DNA from: Meiothermus sp.
GTDB lineage: Bacteria; Deinococcota; Deinococci; Deinococcales; Thermaceae
DNA length: 64,000 bases
Assembly: GCF_026004055.1 (NCBI RefSeq)
Contig: NZ_BPIJ01000001.1
Location: forward strand, 1,302,001-1,366,000
Reading direction: 5' to 3'
The notes beneath the pieces are model-generated. The model did not search any database. It worked only from the letters and a program-made list of their open reading frames with translations, and had not been told where the DNA came from. Positions 1 to 7,862 of the stretch are shown here, piece by piece; the first letter of the stretch is position 1; the number at the start of each line of letters is the position of its first letter. Both the position numbers and the translations under genes were made by a program.

Positions 1-1095
1 GAGTGAGGATTGAAACATCGCACAACCGCGCCACGACACAATCACAAGGGCATGTTGCACTCGGGCGAAAGCTCGAGTGAGGATTGAAACCTGTGTACAG
101 CGTGTAATATGCAGATTTAATGTCGGTTGCACTCGGGCGAAAGCTCGAGTGAGGATTGAAACCAGCGGCCTGGGCCACCATGTCGCTTTTACCCACCCCG
201 TTGCACTCGGGCGAAAGCTCGAGTGAGGATTGAAACGGCCCATATCTCGATCCCCATAGGGTCACGCAATAGTTGCACTCGGGCGAAAGCTCGAGTGAGG
301 ATTGAAACCCCGACAGACTAAATAAGTTTTCAGGCCAGCCAACGGGTTGCACTCGGGCGAAAGCTCGAGTGAGGATTGAAACCCAGGCGGGCCTTCACGA
401 GGGCTTCAACGCGGGCCTGGGTTGCACTCGGGCGAAAGCTCGAGTGAGGATTGAAACTTTGAGGACATCTGCAGCTTTGTTCCAGTTCATATTGTTGCAC
501 TCGGGCGAAAGCTCGAGTGAGGATTGAAACAGTGCGGACTCCGGTGTGCTTACCAGCAGGCATAGCGTTGCACTCGGGCGAAAGCTCGAGTGAGGATTGA
601 AACGTTACGCGGATGAACCTTGCGGACTTCCCGGTAGGTTGCACTCGGGCGAAAGCTCGAGTGAGGATTGAAACCTACTTCCTCGATCGTGTCTTCGGGG
701 TACTCATGGTTGCACTCGGGCGAAAGCTCGAGTGAGGATTGAAACTGGGCGGAACATCCCGCCCAACACGAGACGCGCATGTTGCACTCGGGCGAAAGCT
801 CGAGTGAGGATTGAAACTCTGGAGTGTTTTATAAAGTCTCGTTTCTTGGAAAAGTTGCACTCGGGCGAAAGCTCGAGTGAGGATTGAAACGGCACAGACG
901 CCACTTCTCCACGCGTCTGCTCGCCTGTTGCACTCGGGCGAAAGCTCGAGTGAGGATTGAAACTACGACATAGACGCTAATGAGTACCCCCCCCTGGTGG
1001 GTTGCACTCGGGCGAAAGCTCGAGTGAGGATTGAAACTTATTGCCAAGCTCAACCTAACTACATCCCCCGTTGCACTCGGGCGAAAGCTCGAGTG
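1..1095 (+). CRISPR. CRISPR array, trailer end (14 full repeats, 15 spacers)
   Basis: Identical 37-bp repeats begin at 54, 126, 200, 272, 346, 421, 494, 567, 638, 709, 781, 854, 927 and 1001. A repeat cut by the window edge ends at 16 and a truncated one lies at 1070-1095. Spacers are 32-38 bp and all different. The repeat starts GTTGCACTCG and ends GGATTGAAAC; its middle forms a 9-bp stem (one G-U) closed by a GAAA tetraloop. The ATTGAAAC end is the usual 8-nt crRNA handle of Cas6-processed type I/III systems, so transcription should run left to right, with the leader and any cas genes left of the window. The last repeat keeps the whole stem-loop but loses its final 11 nt, as trailer repeats often do. 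The subtype cannot be decided without cas genes. Confidence 0.98.
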
Positions 1096-1096
1096 C

Positions 1097-1142
1097 AAAA
1101 AAAACGCTTGTGGGCTAGGGAGGGGAACCCACAAGCGCTTTT
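1097..1142 (+). terminator. Intrinsic terminator closing the CRISPR transcript
   Basis: A 10-bp perfect stem (CGCTTGTGGG at 1105-1114 with CCCACAAGCG at 1128-1137) is followed by CTTTT and preceded by eight A residues, so it could stop transcription from either side. It begins immediately behind the truncated last CRISPR repeat and would end the pre-crRNA. Confidence 0.8.
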
Positions 1143-1247
1143 GGGTGCCCACCGAAGTGGGTTGATATATTTCTACCCCCTTCTGGGCTTTGGGTGTAGG
1201 GAAGAAAGTCCTGCTGTGGCCTTTTGCCAGCTTGACGCTCAATTGGC

Positions 1248-1275
1248 TTGCCAGAATGCAGGTGAACGATAAACT
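1248..1275 (+). promoter_or_regulatory. Probable promoter of tRNA-Leu
   Basis: TTGCCA (1248-1253), a 16-bp spacer and TAAACT (1270-1275) lie 13 nt before the mature tRNA 5' end, a fitting distance for a short 5' leader. Confidence 0.5.
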
Positions 1276-1288
1276 AAAGAGCGGGTCT

Positions 1289-1374
1289 GCCGGGATGGCG
1301 GAATGGTAGACGCTACGGACTTAAAATCCGTTGCCCGCAAGGGCGTGTGGGTTCGAGTCCCATTCCCGGCACCA
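1289..1374 (+). tRNA. tRNA-Leu (anticodon UAA)
   Basis: Acceptor stem GCCGGGA (1289-1295) pairs with TCCCGGC (1364-1370), followed by an encoded ACCA. The anticodon stem ACGGA/TCCGT encloses the loop CTTAAAA, giving anticodon TAA at 1322-1324. A long variable arm (around TTGCCCGCAAGGGCG) marks a class II tRNA, and the T arm contains GTTCGAGTCC. All of this fits tRNA-Leu reading UUA/UUG. Confidence 0.97.
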
Positions 1375-1418
1375 AATAGTTTCAAGCAAACCCGTTCTCC
1401 CCAACGTTCGGTGTGGTA

Positions 1419-4319
1419 TCAGTTGAGCATCTCCAGAAAACTAACCGTCCAGTCCAAAGCCTGGCCCTCCTGTTTTAGCTGCTCGAGGGTGGCTGGGTCG
1501 AACAGGTGGGCAAGCTGCTCCAGGCCCGCTTGAAGTACGGGTTGTTCGGCTGGGGTTAGCACGATCTCGTGACCCTGACGCATGGCCTGGGCAGCACCCA
1601 AAAGCCGCGTCGATTGGGCAGGGTTGCTGTGGATGAGCAGGAGGGCCAGGGTCTCAAGGTAGCGGGTTATGGTGAGAGGGTCGGTGGTTTGCTGCGCAAT
1701 GGGGAAGCCGCTACGCAGGTGTTCTTTGGCCTCTGCAAGGTTCCCCTCTTGCAGGGCGGTCTCGGCCAGACCCAACAAGGCATAGGCAATCCCTGGCTTC
1801 AACCCCAGAGACCGATGGGTTTGCAGACCCTGGTTGAACAGTTGCCTTGCTGCCTCGAGATGGCCCTTTTGCAACATGACCGTACCCAGTTCACTGGTTA
1901 CGAATCCAATTTTGAGTCCGTGCCCTAGTTCGCGGTAAATCTGCAGACTCTGTTGCAGCCTGGCTTCGGCTACTTCGGGCTGGCCCTGGTCTCGAGCGGT
2001 TAGACCCAGGCTCTGGAGGGCGTTGGCGAGGCGTAATCGGTCGCCCAATTGCTCGGCCAGATGCTGGGCGTCTTCGCCCAGGGCCTGGGCCGCAGGATAA
2101 TCGCCCTGTTGGCGGGCCACCTCGGCCAGATTGACCAGCACAAAGGGGAGCCCCAGCACATCTCCCACCTCGTTGTAGGCATCGAAGCTCTCCAGGTACA
2201 GGCTGCGGGCCTCCGATAACCTGCCCTCCACCAGTGCCACATTGCCACGAGAAAAGAGGGCATCGGCGAGTTGGCTTTTTTCGCCAAGCCGCCGCCGAAT
2301 GGCCAGGTTTTCGTCCTGGTGGGCGCGGGCCGAGGCAAAATCGCCCAGGTGTGTGGCCAGGTTGCCCAGGTTTTGCAAGGCGTTGGCCATACCTTCCAGG
2401 TCGCCATGGGCCCGCCGGAGGGCCAGTGATTCTTCCATCAAGGGACGGGCGGCAACGTAGTTGCCCTGCCGCCAGAGCAAAACCCCCAGACCCATCAAGG
2501 CGTCTGCTCGAAGCAAGGGTGGCACCTCTCCGGGCAGATCCAGCGCTTCTTGCAGCCAGCGCCGCCCCTCGCTAAACTGACCGCGCAGATCCCAAAACCA
2601 GCGCAGGCTCGAGGCCATGCGCGTGGCTGTGGGAGTCTCCTGGTTGGCAATCAGCCAGGTCAGGGCTGCACGAAAGTTGGCTTGCTCGAGCTCGAGCCGC
2701 TCGAGCCAGTCCATCTGGCGGGGGCCGATGCGCCCGGCATTGGCCGCCTCGGCCAGCTCGAGGTAGTAGGCGGCGTGCTTCTCGCGGCGCTTGGAGCCTT
2801 GCCCGGAAAGCTCGAGCTTTTCAAGGGCAAATTCGCGAATGGTCTCGAGCATCGAGAAGCGGGGCTCGAGACCAGGCTGCTCCAGAACCAGCAGGCTTTT
2901 TTCCACCAGACCACTAACTTCCTCGAGCAAATCTAGCTCGTGTTCATCCTGGCAGACCGCTTCAATCGCTTCCAAACTGCTACCGGCCACAAACACCGAC
3001 ATACAGCTAAACAACTGCTGTTCTTGAACCGACAGCAAACGGTAACTCCACTCGATGGTATCTCGTAGGGTACGTTGACGCTCGGGCAAGTCGCGGGGGC
3101 CATCGGTCAGCGTTTTGAGGCGACTGGACAACCGTTGCAACAAAGCCCTGGGCTGCAACACCTTACTTCGCACCGCGGCCAGTTCGATGGCCAGCGGTAG
3201 GCCATCCAGTCGGCGGCAAATTTCCCCCACAGTAGCGGCATTTTCTGGCGTCAGCGCAAACCCGGGATTGACCGCAGCGGCCCGCTCCACAAAAAGACGC
3301 ACCGCTTCGCTCTGGCCAAGCTGCTCAAAACCCGCGCCGCTCTGGGGCAGTTGCAACGGAGACACTGCGAAATCGCGCTCACCCAAAAGCCGCAGCACTG
3401 CACGGCTGGTAATCAGAACCTGCAAGCCAGGAGCCTGGCCCAAAAGCTCACTGACCACCAGTGCAGCGGGCAGCACCCCTTCAAAACCATCCAGTACCAG
3501 CAGCAGCTTTTTGGGATGCAGATATTCGATCAGGCTTTCCATCAGCGGACGACTGCTCGACTCCAGCAGGCCAAAGCTGCGGGCAATGGCCGGTACCAGC
3601 AGCGCAGGGTCGCTCAGGGTCGAAAGCAAAACAAAGCGCACCCCGTCTGCCAATTGCGACTCGAGGTCGCGGGCTACTTCGGCTGCAATGCGGGTCTTGC
3701 CCACCCCTCCAGGGCCTACCAGTGTTACCAATCTTTCTCCTTGCAACAAAAGCCCCTTGACGGCTGCAATCTCGTCGTCGCGCCCGATGAGGGAGGTCAG
3801 AGCAGCCGGGAGCTGGCTCGAGAGCGCCGCAGGCTGGGGTTCTTTGGGAGGCAAGGTGGAAAGGAGTTGGTTCAGTTGAAGCAGGTCGGTGCGCAACAGC
3901 TCGCCCAGTTCCTCGAGGGTTGCGAACGTTTTGGGGTGGGTATTTCCGGCCCGGATGGCCTCGAGCAACTGATTCAGACGGGGTTCGCGTACGGGTGCGG
4001 GTTCTTTGATGTAGATCAGGGGGTGCAGACCGGCGCCCAGCCGATACTCGTCCTCCAGGCCCGAGAGGGTCATGTTGGGGGCAATCCAGCCGTAGCGCTG
4101 ATGATAGATTCCCACAAAAACCTGGCTCTGCTGGAGATAGGGCCGGTACAGACTTTGCGGCGGATGGGGTCGTGCCCCCATTTCAAACATCACGCAGACA
4201 TGACCCAACTGCTGAATTACCCTACGCGCGACCAGGCGTTCTTCTGCCAGCTCATGCAGGTTCGCGCTGACGAAAATCCGGAGCCCTGGAGAGGAGGTTT
4301 GGGTAGGCGTCACAAACAT
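1419..4319 (-). CDS. NLR-like STAND ATPase: DUF4062-like domain, NB-ARC, TPR repeats
   Basis: 966 aa. Residues about 12-110 (RIFVSANLHELAEER, later FVGIYHQRYGW) match the DUF4062 type, a small N-terminal domain usually placed near TIR-like folds. A full NB-ARC ATPase follows: Walker A GPGGVGKT at 202-209, Walker B LLLVLDG at 272-278, TSR at 304-306 and GLPLA at 373-377. From about 500 to the end are helical TPR-type repeats rich in A-x-x-x-G/L-x-x-L patterns. No HTH or BTAD domain is present, which argues against an AfsR/LuxR-type transcription factor. The layout (effector-like N-terminus, switch ATPase, repeat sensor) is that of STAND/NLR proteins, many of which act in phage defence. It is the last gene of an operon, 3 nt after the upstream stop. 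The partner signal and the N-domain activity are unknown. Confidence 0.85.
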   Translation of the reverse strand: MFVTPTQTSSPGLRIFVSANLHELAEERLVARRVIQQLGHVCVMFEMGARPHPPQSLYRPYLQQSQVFVGIYHQRYGWIAPNMTLSGLEDEYRLGAGLHPLIYIKEPAPVREPRLNQLLEAIRAGNTHPKTFATLEELGELLRTDLLQLNQLLSTLPPKEPQPAALSSQLPAALTSLIGRDDEIAAVKGLLLQGERLVTLVGPGGVGKTRIAAEVARDLESQLADGVRFVLLSTLSDPALLVPAIARSFGLLESSSRPLMESLIEYLHPKKLLLVLDGFEGVLPAALVVSELLGQAPGLQVLITSRAVLRLLGERDFAVSPLQLPQSGAGFEQLGQSEAVRLFVERAAAVNPGFALTPENAATVGEICRRLDGLPLAIELAAVRSKVLQPRALLQRLSSRLKTLTDGPRDLPERQRTLRDTIEWSYRLLSVQEQQLFSCMSVFVAGSSLEAIEAVCQDEHELDLLEEVSGLVEKSLLVLEQPGLEPRFSMLETIREFALEKLELSGQGSKRREKHAAYYLELAEAANAGRIGPRQMDWLERLELEQANFRAALTWLIANQETPTATRMASSLRWFWDLRGQFSEGRRWLQEALDLPGEVPPLLRADALMGLGVLLWRQGNYVAARPLMEESLALRRAHGDLEGMANALQNLGNLATHLGDFASARAHQDENLAIRRRLGEKSQLADALFSRGNVALVEGRLSEARSLYLESFDAYNEVGDVLGLPFVLVNLAEVARQQGDYPAAQALGEDAQHLAEQLGDRLRLANALQSLGLTARDQGQPEVAEARLQQSLQIYRELGHGLKIGFVTSELGTVMLQKGHLEAARQLFNQGLQTHRSLGLKPGIAYALLGLAETALQEGNLAEAKEHLRSGFPIAQQTTDPLTITRYLETLALLLIHSNPAQSTRLLGAAQAMRQGHEIVLTPAEQPVLQAGLEQLAHLFDPATLEQLKQEGQALDWTVSFLEMLN

Positions 4320-4322
4320 ACC

Positions 4323-5360
4323 TCAGACGCCGAAGCGCTCGAGCAGGCGCTGCACTGTCCAGAGCAAGATGGGCACAAAAATCGCCGTTGCCAACAGTCT
4401 AGGGGTTTCGAGGGGCCAGGGCCAGGTAGAACTACGCTCGAGCAATGCGTTTTCAGTTTGCAAGGCCACCAAACCCTTGAGGATGCCATCTACCTGCTGG
4501 TACCTGCCCATGTCAATCTCGAGATAAAGTTGGGTTACCAGACGCTCGATCCTCGAGTGCACCTCATCCAGCAAACGCCGCTTTTCCTTGAGCAGCACCC
4601 CATGGATGCCCCAGGCGGGCCAGATAAACGCTGCCAATACCACCAGCTCCACCACAAAGCAGGTCAGGTAGTCGCTGTATTGCAGGCTTTGCCGGGGTGC
4701 GAAATAAAGCCAGGCGTAGTTGATAAAGGTTACCCCGACGGCAATCCGCAGGTTGAGACGGGAAAACACATACAAAGGCTGAGGCCGCATCAGGTCGGCA
4801 TTGCTCTTGCGGTGCATCTGACCACTGGCCCGCAAATAGTGAATCAGCCAGTAGATCAGACCCCCCAAGGTCCACCAAAAAACCAGCAGGATGGTCAGGT
4901 CTACTACGGCGGCAGGCGGGGAAGTGAACATCAGCGAGGTGGCTTTGGCCGGGGCGACCTGATGCTGTAGTAGTGCCCACGAAACCCCCAGCAGGCTGGC
5001 CAGCAGCGCCCAGTGGCTACGGGCTGTGGTGAGTTTGTAACATTCAATATCGCTGTCCTGGTCATTCATGGGCAAGAAGGTTCGGAAATGCCCAAAGGTT
5101 GCCCTAGCCGATCTACGCAGGTAGTGCACCAACCCCAGCCCAAGGGCGAAGTTGGTGCTGTTGATGAAATGAAACAGGTTCAGGGTACCCACCGGATAAC
5201 TGCCATCCCCCCACTTGACCAGGGTTTCGGCGGCAAAAAACAGCAGTCCCAGACCTGCATAGAACCATCCAAAGGGGAAAGGCAGGCGTTCCACCCAGTC
5301 GTACAGCCGATCCATCCAACTCGGTGGGTAGGGTCGGGGAGTGGTTAGCTGGATGACCAT
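4323..5360 (-). CDS. Multi-pass membrane protein, second of two tandem paralogues
   Basis: 345 aa, family not recognised. About six hydrophobic segments lie near residues 28-50, 62-84, 115-133, 149-175, 204-220 and 232-258. A charged helical stretch (EKRRLLDEVHSRIE and beyond) follows, then a final hydrophobic segment at the C-terminus. The tail starts with STWPW at about 311 and ends in a VQRLLERF-type amphipathic helix. The same tail, a PQPLY motif and an RPYPxSW N-terminus occur in the neighbouring upstream protein. It starts with ATG behind TGAGG, 9 nt after the preceding gene and 3 nt before the STAND ATPase, so the three genes are probably co-transcribed. A role as membrane anchor or effector for the ATPase is inference only. 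Confidence 0.8.
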   Translation of the reverse strand: MVIQLTTPRPYPPSWMDRLYDWVERLPFPFGWFYAGLGLLFFAAETLVKWGDGSYPVGTLNLFHFINSTNFALGLGLVHYLRRSARATFGHFRTFLPMNDQDSDIECYKLTTARSHWALLASLLGVSWALLQHQVAPAKATSLMFTSPPAAVVDLTILLVFWWTLGGLIYWLIHYLRASGQMHRKSNADLMRPQPLYVFSRLNLRIAVGVTFINYAWLYFAPRQSLQYSDYLTCFVVELVVLAAFIWPAWGIHGVLLKEKRRLLDEVHSRIERLVTQLYLEIDMGRYQQVDGILKGLVALQTENALLERSSTWPWPLETPRLLATAIFVPILLWTVQRLLERFGV

Positions 5361-5369
5361 GCATCTACC

Positions 5370-6422
5370 TCAGTTAAGCAGCCGACTCAGGATTCGTTGC
5401 ACCAACCAGATTAACAGGGGAGCGGCTATGGCCGTCGAGAGGATGCGGAAGGTTTCGGGCTGCCAGGGCCAGGTAGAGGCTCGATCTAAAACGGTCTGCT
5501 GTATCTGGAGGCCTGCGAGGGCTTTTTGCACCAAATCAATTCGATCCAGTATTCCTTCGTCGATGCTCTGGTGTAGGTCGGCAGTGGTTCTGCGCAAGCG
5601 CTCGTTGAGCAATCCCTGTAAGCGACGCTTTTCTTCTTGCAGCAAAATATGAATGCCCCACAGGGGGAGCACAAATACCCCCACGATCAGAGTCTCCAGG
5701 CCTAGCGAAACCGCCGTGATGGCCGGGTCGGTGTGGGCAATGGTCAGGCTGACCACCACAAACCAGACATAGTTGATCAGGGTGCCGCCCACCGCGGCCA
5801 CCAGGGTGTAGTTGGAAAGGGCATAAAGCGGTTGCGGCAGCATCAGGTTAATCTGCTCTATGCGGGTGTAGATGCGCTGGATAATCCGACTTTGGCGCAG
5901 GGCAATAAAAAATAGTGCACCGAGCACCGCCCAGATCAGAAGCGCCACCCCCAGATCAACCCCCAGGCTTAAGCTGGAGGAACCCCACAAAATAAAAGGG
6001 TGAACCGGCTTCATGACGATCAGCCAGTAAACGATCCCAAAGGTCGCGCCCACCAGGGTGGCCGTCAGCGTAGCCAGGGCCGGCGCTACCAAGAGCTGAT
6101 ACCTGAGCTCCTGGTAGCCCGTCTCGTTCAGACCCAAGGTCGGACGGATGGTATCGAGGGCCTCCTGTGCAGCGCGAATCAAGTAGCGAACAAGCAGCAA
6201 GCCCCAGGGGATATAGCTCGCTGCCAGAATTTGAAGGGGAAGCCATTGTCCTATCGCCAGGCTGCCATCCCACCATTTGGCCAGGGTTTGGGCCAGGGCC
6301 AGCACTCCAAATAACCCTAGGTAGGGTAGCCAGAATAGCCCCCCCAGCGCATCCCAGCTCGAGATCAGCCGGTTAGCCCAAGAAGCTGGATAGGGTCGAT
6401 GGGTATTTTGCATAGCGGTCAC
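5370..6422 (-). CDS. Multi-pass membrane protein, first of two tandem paralogues
   Basis: 350 aa, family not recognised. It has the same plan as the next gene: RPYPASW near the N-terminus, about six hydrophobic segments, the phrase MLPQPLY before a membrane segment, a coiled charged region around EEKRRLQGLLNERLRR, and a 35-residue tail beginning STWPW at 316. Divergence from its neighbour is substantial, so the duplication is old or maintained by two distinct roles. The GTG at 6422 has AAAAGG 8 nt upstream; an in-frame ATG at 6413 is the alternative start. It heads the operon that ends with the NLR-like ATPase. A TATAAA-like box about 20 nt upstream of the start might be its promoter, but no convincing -35 is seen. 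Confidence 0.78.
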   Translation of the reverse strand: MTAMQNTHRPYPASWANRLISSWDALGGLFWLPYLGLFGVLALAQTLAKWWDGSLAIGQWLPLQILAASYIPWGLLLVRYLIRAAQEALDTIRPTLGLNETGYQELRYQLLVAPALATLTATLVGATFGIVYWLIVMKPVHPFILWGSSSLSLGVDLGVALLIWAVLGALFFIALRQSRIIQRIYTRIEQINLMLPQPLYALSNYTLVAAVGGTLINYVWFVVVSLTIAHTDPAITAVSLGLETLIVGVFVLPLWGIHILLQEEKRRLQGLLNERLRRTTADLHQSIDEGILDRIDLVQKALAGLQIQQTVLDRASTWPWQPETFRILSTAIAAPLLIWLVQRILSRLLN

Positions 6423-6609
6423 ATAGGCAACCTTTTATAGGGATCTATGCATAAGTCTAGCTCGAGTCTGCCCCCCGTGCGAAGGCCAAAAGGGCTCTAG
6501 CCCCGAACTGTTTCATACCGGCTTTGCAAAGCTACTGAGGACGGCACAAAGGTCGTAATATCTGATCGCGGTTCCCACCAAAAGGGCCCACGCGGTGGCT
6601 CGTATGGTA

Positions 6610-6638
6610 GTCCCTACAGCAAAAACCGCTGTAGGGAC
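6610..6638. repeat. Perfect 11-bp hairpin
   Basis: GTCCCTACAGC at 6610-6620 is followed after 7 nt by its exact complement GCTGTAGGGAC at 6628-6638. No T run follows on either strand. Confidence 0.7.
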
Positions 6639-6655
6639 GCTCTTATACCAGATTC

Positions 6656-6689
6656 GGTTAGTTCGTCACCATTCGGTGACGAACTAACC
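6656..6689. repeat. Perfect 15-bp hairpin
   Basis: GGTTAGTTCGTCACC (6656-6670) and GGTGACGAACTAACC (6675-6689) form a 15-bp perfect stem with the 4-nt loop ATTC. The stem contains GTCAC/GTGAC and lacks a T tract. It could be a palindromic operator, a REP-like repeat or a structural RNA. Confidence 0.7.
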
Positions 6690-6781
6690 CGACCGAAGTT
6701 ATCCGCGTAGCGGAGGGCGATACCGCCCCTTGGAAGGGAGACGTTTTTTTCGCCGACCGTCAGGGAGGGGTGTGCTCTAGA

Positions 6782-6854
6782 ATTCAAAAAGATAGCCTCT
6801 GGGTTTTTGGTTTTGAAGAGTATCTTTTTGAATCCGGTATTACTCCAGAGGCTA
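6782..6854. repeat. Interleaved inverted repeats with pseudoknot topology
   Basis: Arm A (6782-6794, ATTCAAAAAGATA) is perfectly complementary to 6821-6833. Arm B (6793-6802, TAGCCTCTGG) is perfectly complementary to 6845-6854. The order is A-B-A'-B', which gives an H-type pseudoknot or two alternative hairpins sharing the TA at 6793-6794. Perfect arms of 13 and 10 bp this close together are unlikely by chance. Confidence 0.6.
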
Positions 6855-6944
6855 CCTTTACGAAGATTTGTAGAATCCCGTTGGTCGGGGTAGAACGCCT
6901 CCCATTGGAAGACTTTCTACCCAAACTTGTATCGAGTCCCACAA

Positions 6945-6970
6945 CAAAAAGGGCGGCCACAGAGCCGCCC
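6945..6970 (-). terminator. Terminator of the sucCD operon
   Basis: On the minus strand GGGCGGC, a 6-nt loop and GCCGCCC are followed directly by TTTTTGTT, about 20 nt behind the sucD stop codon. Confidence 0.9.
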
Positions 6971-6989
6971 TCGTAACGCTTGAGACTCC

Positions 6990-7862
6990 CTAACCCAGCT
7001 TGGCCCGCACGTACTCCACAATCTCGTCAATGGTCTCGGCCACCGGCACACCCGCATCGGCAAAGGCGGCCAGCTTGCTCTCGGGAGTGCCCACGTTGCC
7101 CATGATGATGGCTCCGGCATGGCCCATCTTTTTGCCCTTGGGGGCGCTGCGCCCGCCGATAAAGCCCACCACCGGTTTGGTCATGTGCTCTTTGATGTAG
7201 GCGGCGGCGTCTTCCTCGTCCGAGCCACCAATCTCACCGCAGATCACCACGGCATGGGTCTCGGGGTCGTCGTTGAACATGGGCAGCAGGTCTTTGAAGG
7301 TGGTGCCGATGATGGGGTCGCCCCCGATGCCCACGCAGGTCGAGATACCATAGCCGGCGTCTGAAAGGGCCTTGGCGGTTTCGTAGGTGACCGTGCCGGA
7401 GCGGGAAATCAGGCCCACCCGGCCTTTTTTGAACACGCTGGCGGGCATGATGCCCAGCTTGCACTCTTCGGGGGTAATCAGGCCGGGGCAGTTGCCCCCA
7501 ATCAGACGCACGTTGCCCAGGGCCTTGATCTCGGCTACCGCTTTTACCATGTCCAGCGTGGGAATGCCCTCGGTAATCAACACCACCAGCGGCACCCCGG
7601 CATGGGCGGCCTCGAGGGCAGCATCGGCGGCTGCAGGCGCGGGCACAAAAATGATGGAGGCGTCCACATGGTGGTGCAGGGTGGCTTCCTTGACCGTATC
7701 GTAGACCGGCACCCCCAGCACGGTCTGCCCGCCTTTGCCCGGTGTGACCCCGGCCACCACCTGGGTGCCGGCTTTAATCATGGCCTCGGTGTGGAAGGTA
7801 CCCTCGCGTCCGGTAATACCCTGGACAATCACGCGGGTGTTTTTATTAACCAGGATGCTCAT
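6990..7862 (-). CDS. sucD: Succinyl-CoA synthetase, alpha subunit
   Basis: 290 aa, the usual length. It converts succinyl-CoA, ADP/GDP and phosphate to succinate, CoA and ATP/GTP in the TCA cycle, as a complex with SucC. The N-terminus ([20 protein letters not shown]) is the CoA-binding Rossmann start. The phosphorylated histidine is in [12 protein letters not shown] near residue 247. Other family motifs are [12 protein letters not shown] and [15 protein letters not shown]. It overlaps the sucC stop by 4 bp (ATGA), so translation is probably coupled, and it ends in a strong terminator. Confidence 0.97.
   Translation of the reverse strand: MSILVNKNTRVIVQGITGREGTFHTEAMIKAGTQVVAGVTPGKGGQTVLGVPVYDTVKEATLHHHVDASIIFVPAPAAADAALEAAHAGVPLVVLITEGIPTLDMVKAVAEIKALGNVRLIGGNCPGLITPEECKLGIMPASVFKKGRVGLISRSGTVTYETAKALSDAGYGISTCVGIGGDPIIGTTFKDLLPMFNDDPETHAVVICGEIGGSDEEDAAAYIKEHMTKPVVGFIGGRSAPKGKKMGHAGAIIMGNVGTPESKLAAFADAGVPVAETIDEIVEYVRAKLG

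Larger units (their letters stand above)
6423..6944. other. Gene-free stretch rich in inverted repeats
   Basis: No convincing gene lies here. It holds two perfect hairpins (6610-6638 and 6656-6689), an interleaved pair of inverted repeats (6782-6854) and a looser 8-bp stem (GGGTAGAA with TTCTACCC, about 6888-6922). A short plus-strand open frame over 6770-6976 has no recognisable family and overlaps the sucD terminator. None of the hairpins has a clear T tract, so they look like repeat elements or RNA structures rather than simple terminators. Confidence 0.6.

Noticed and set aside
1-1095. A CRISPR spacer matching another part of this window
   Set aside because: Reading through the spacers I saw no convincing match, but I could not run an exhaustive search.
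330-1242. Open frames across the CRISPR array on both strands
   Set aside because: They are products of the repeat unit (recurring FNPHSSFRPSAT and SILTRAFARVQ translations), not genes.
3351-4970. 539-aa plus-strand frame opposite the STAND ATPase and a membrane protein
   Set aside because: It crosses two convincing minus-strand genes and has no domain or ribosome binding site.
6770-6976. 68-aa plus-strand frame in the hairpin-rich gap
   Set aside because: It runs through the sucD terminator, has no clear start signal and no family match; the DNA is better explained by inverted repeats.
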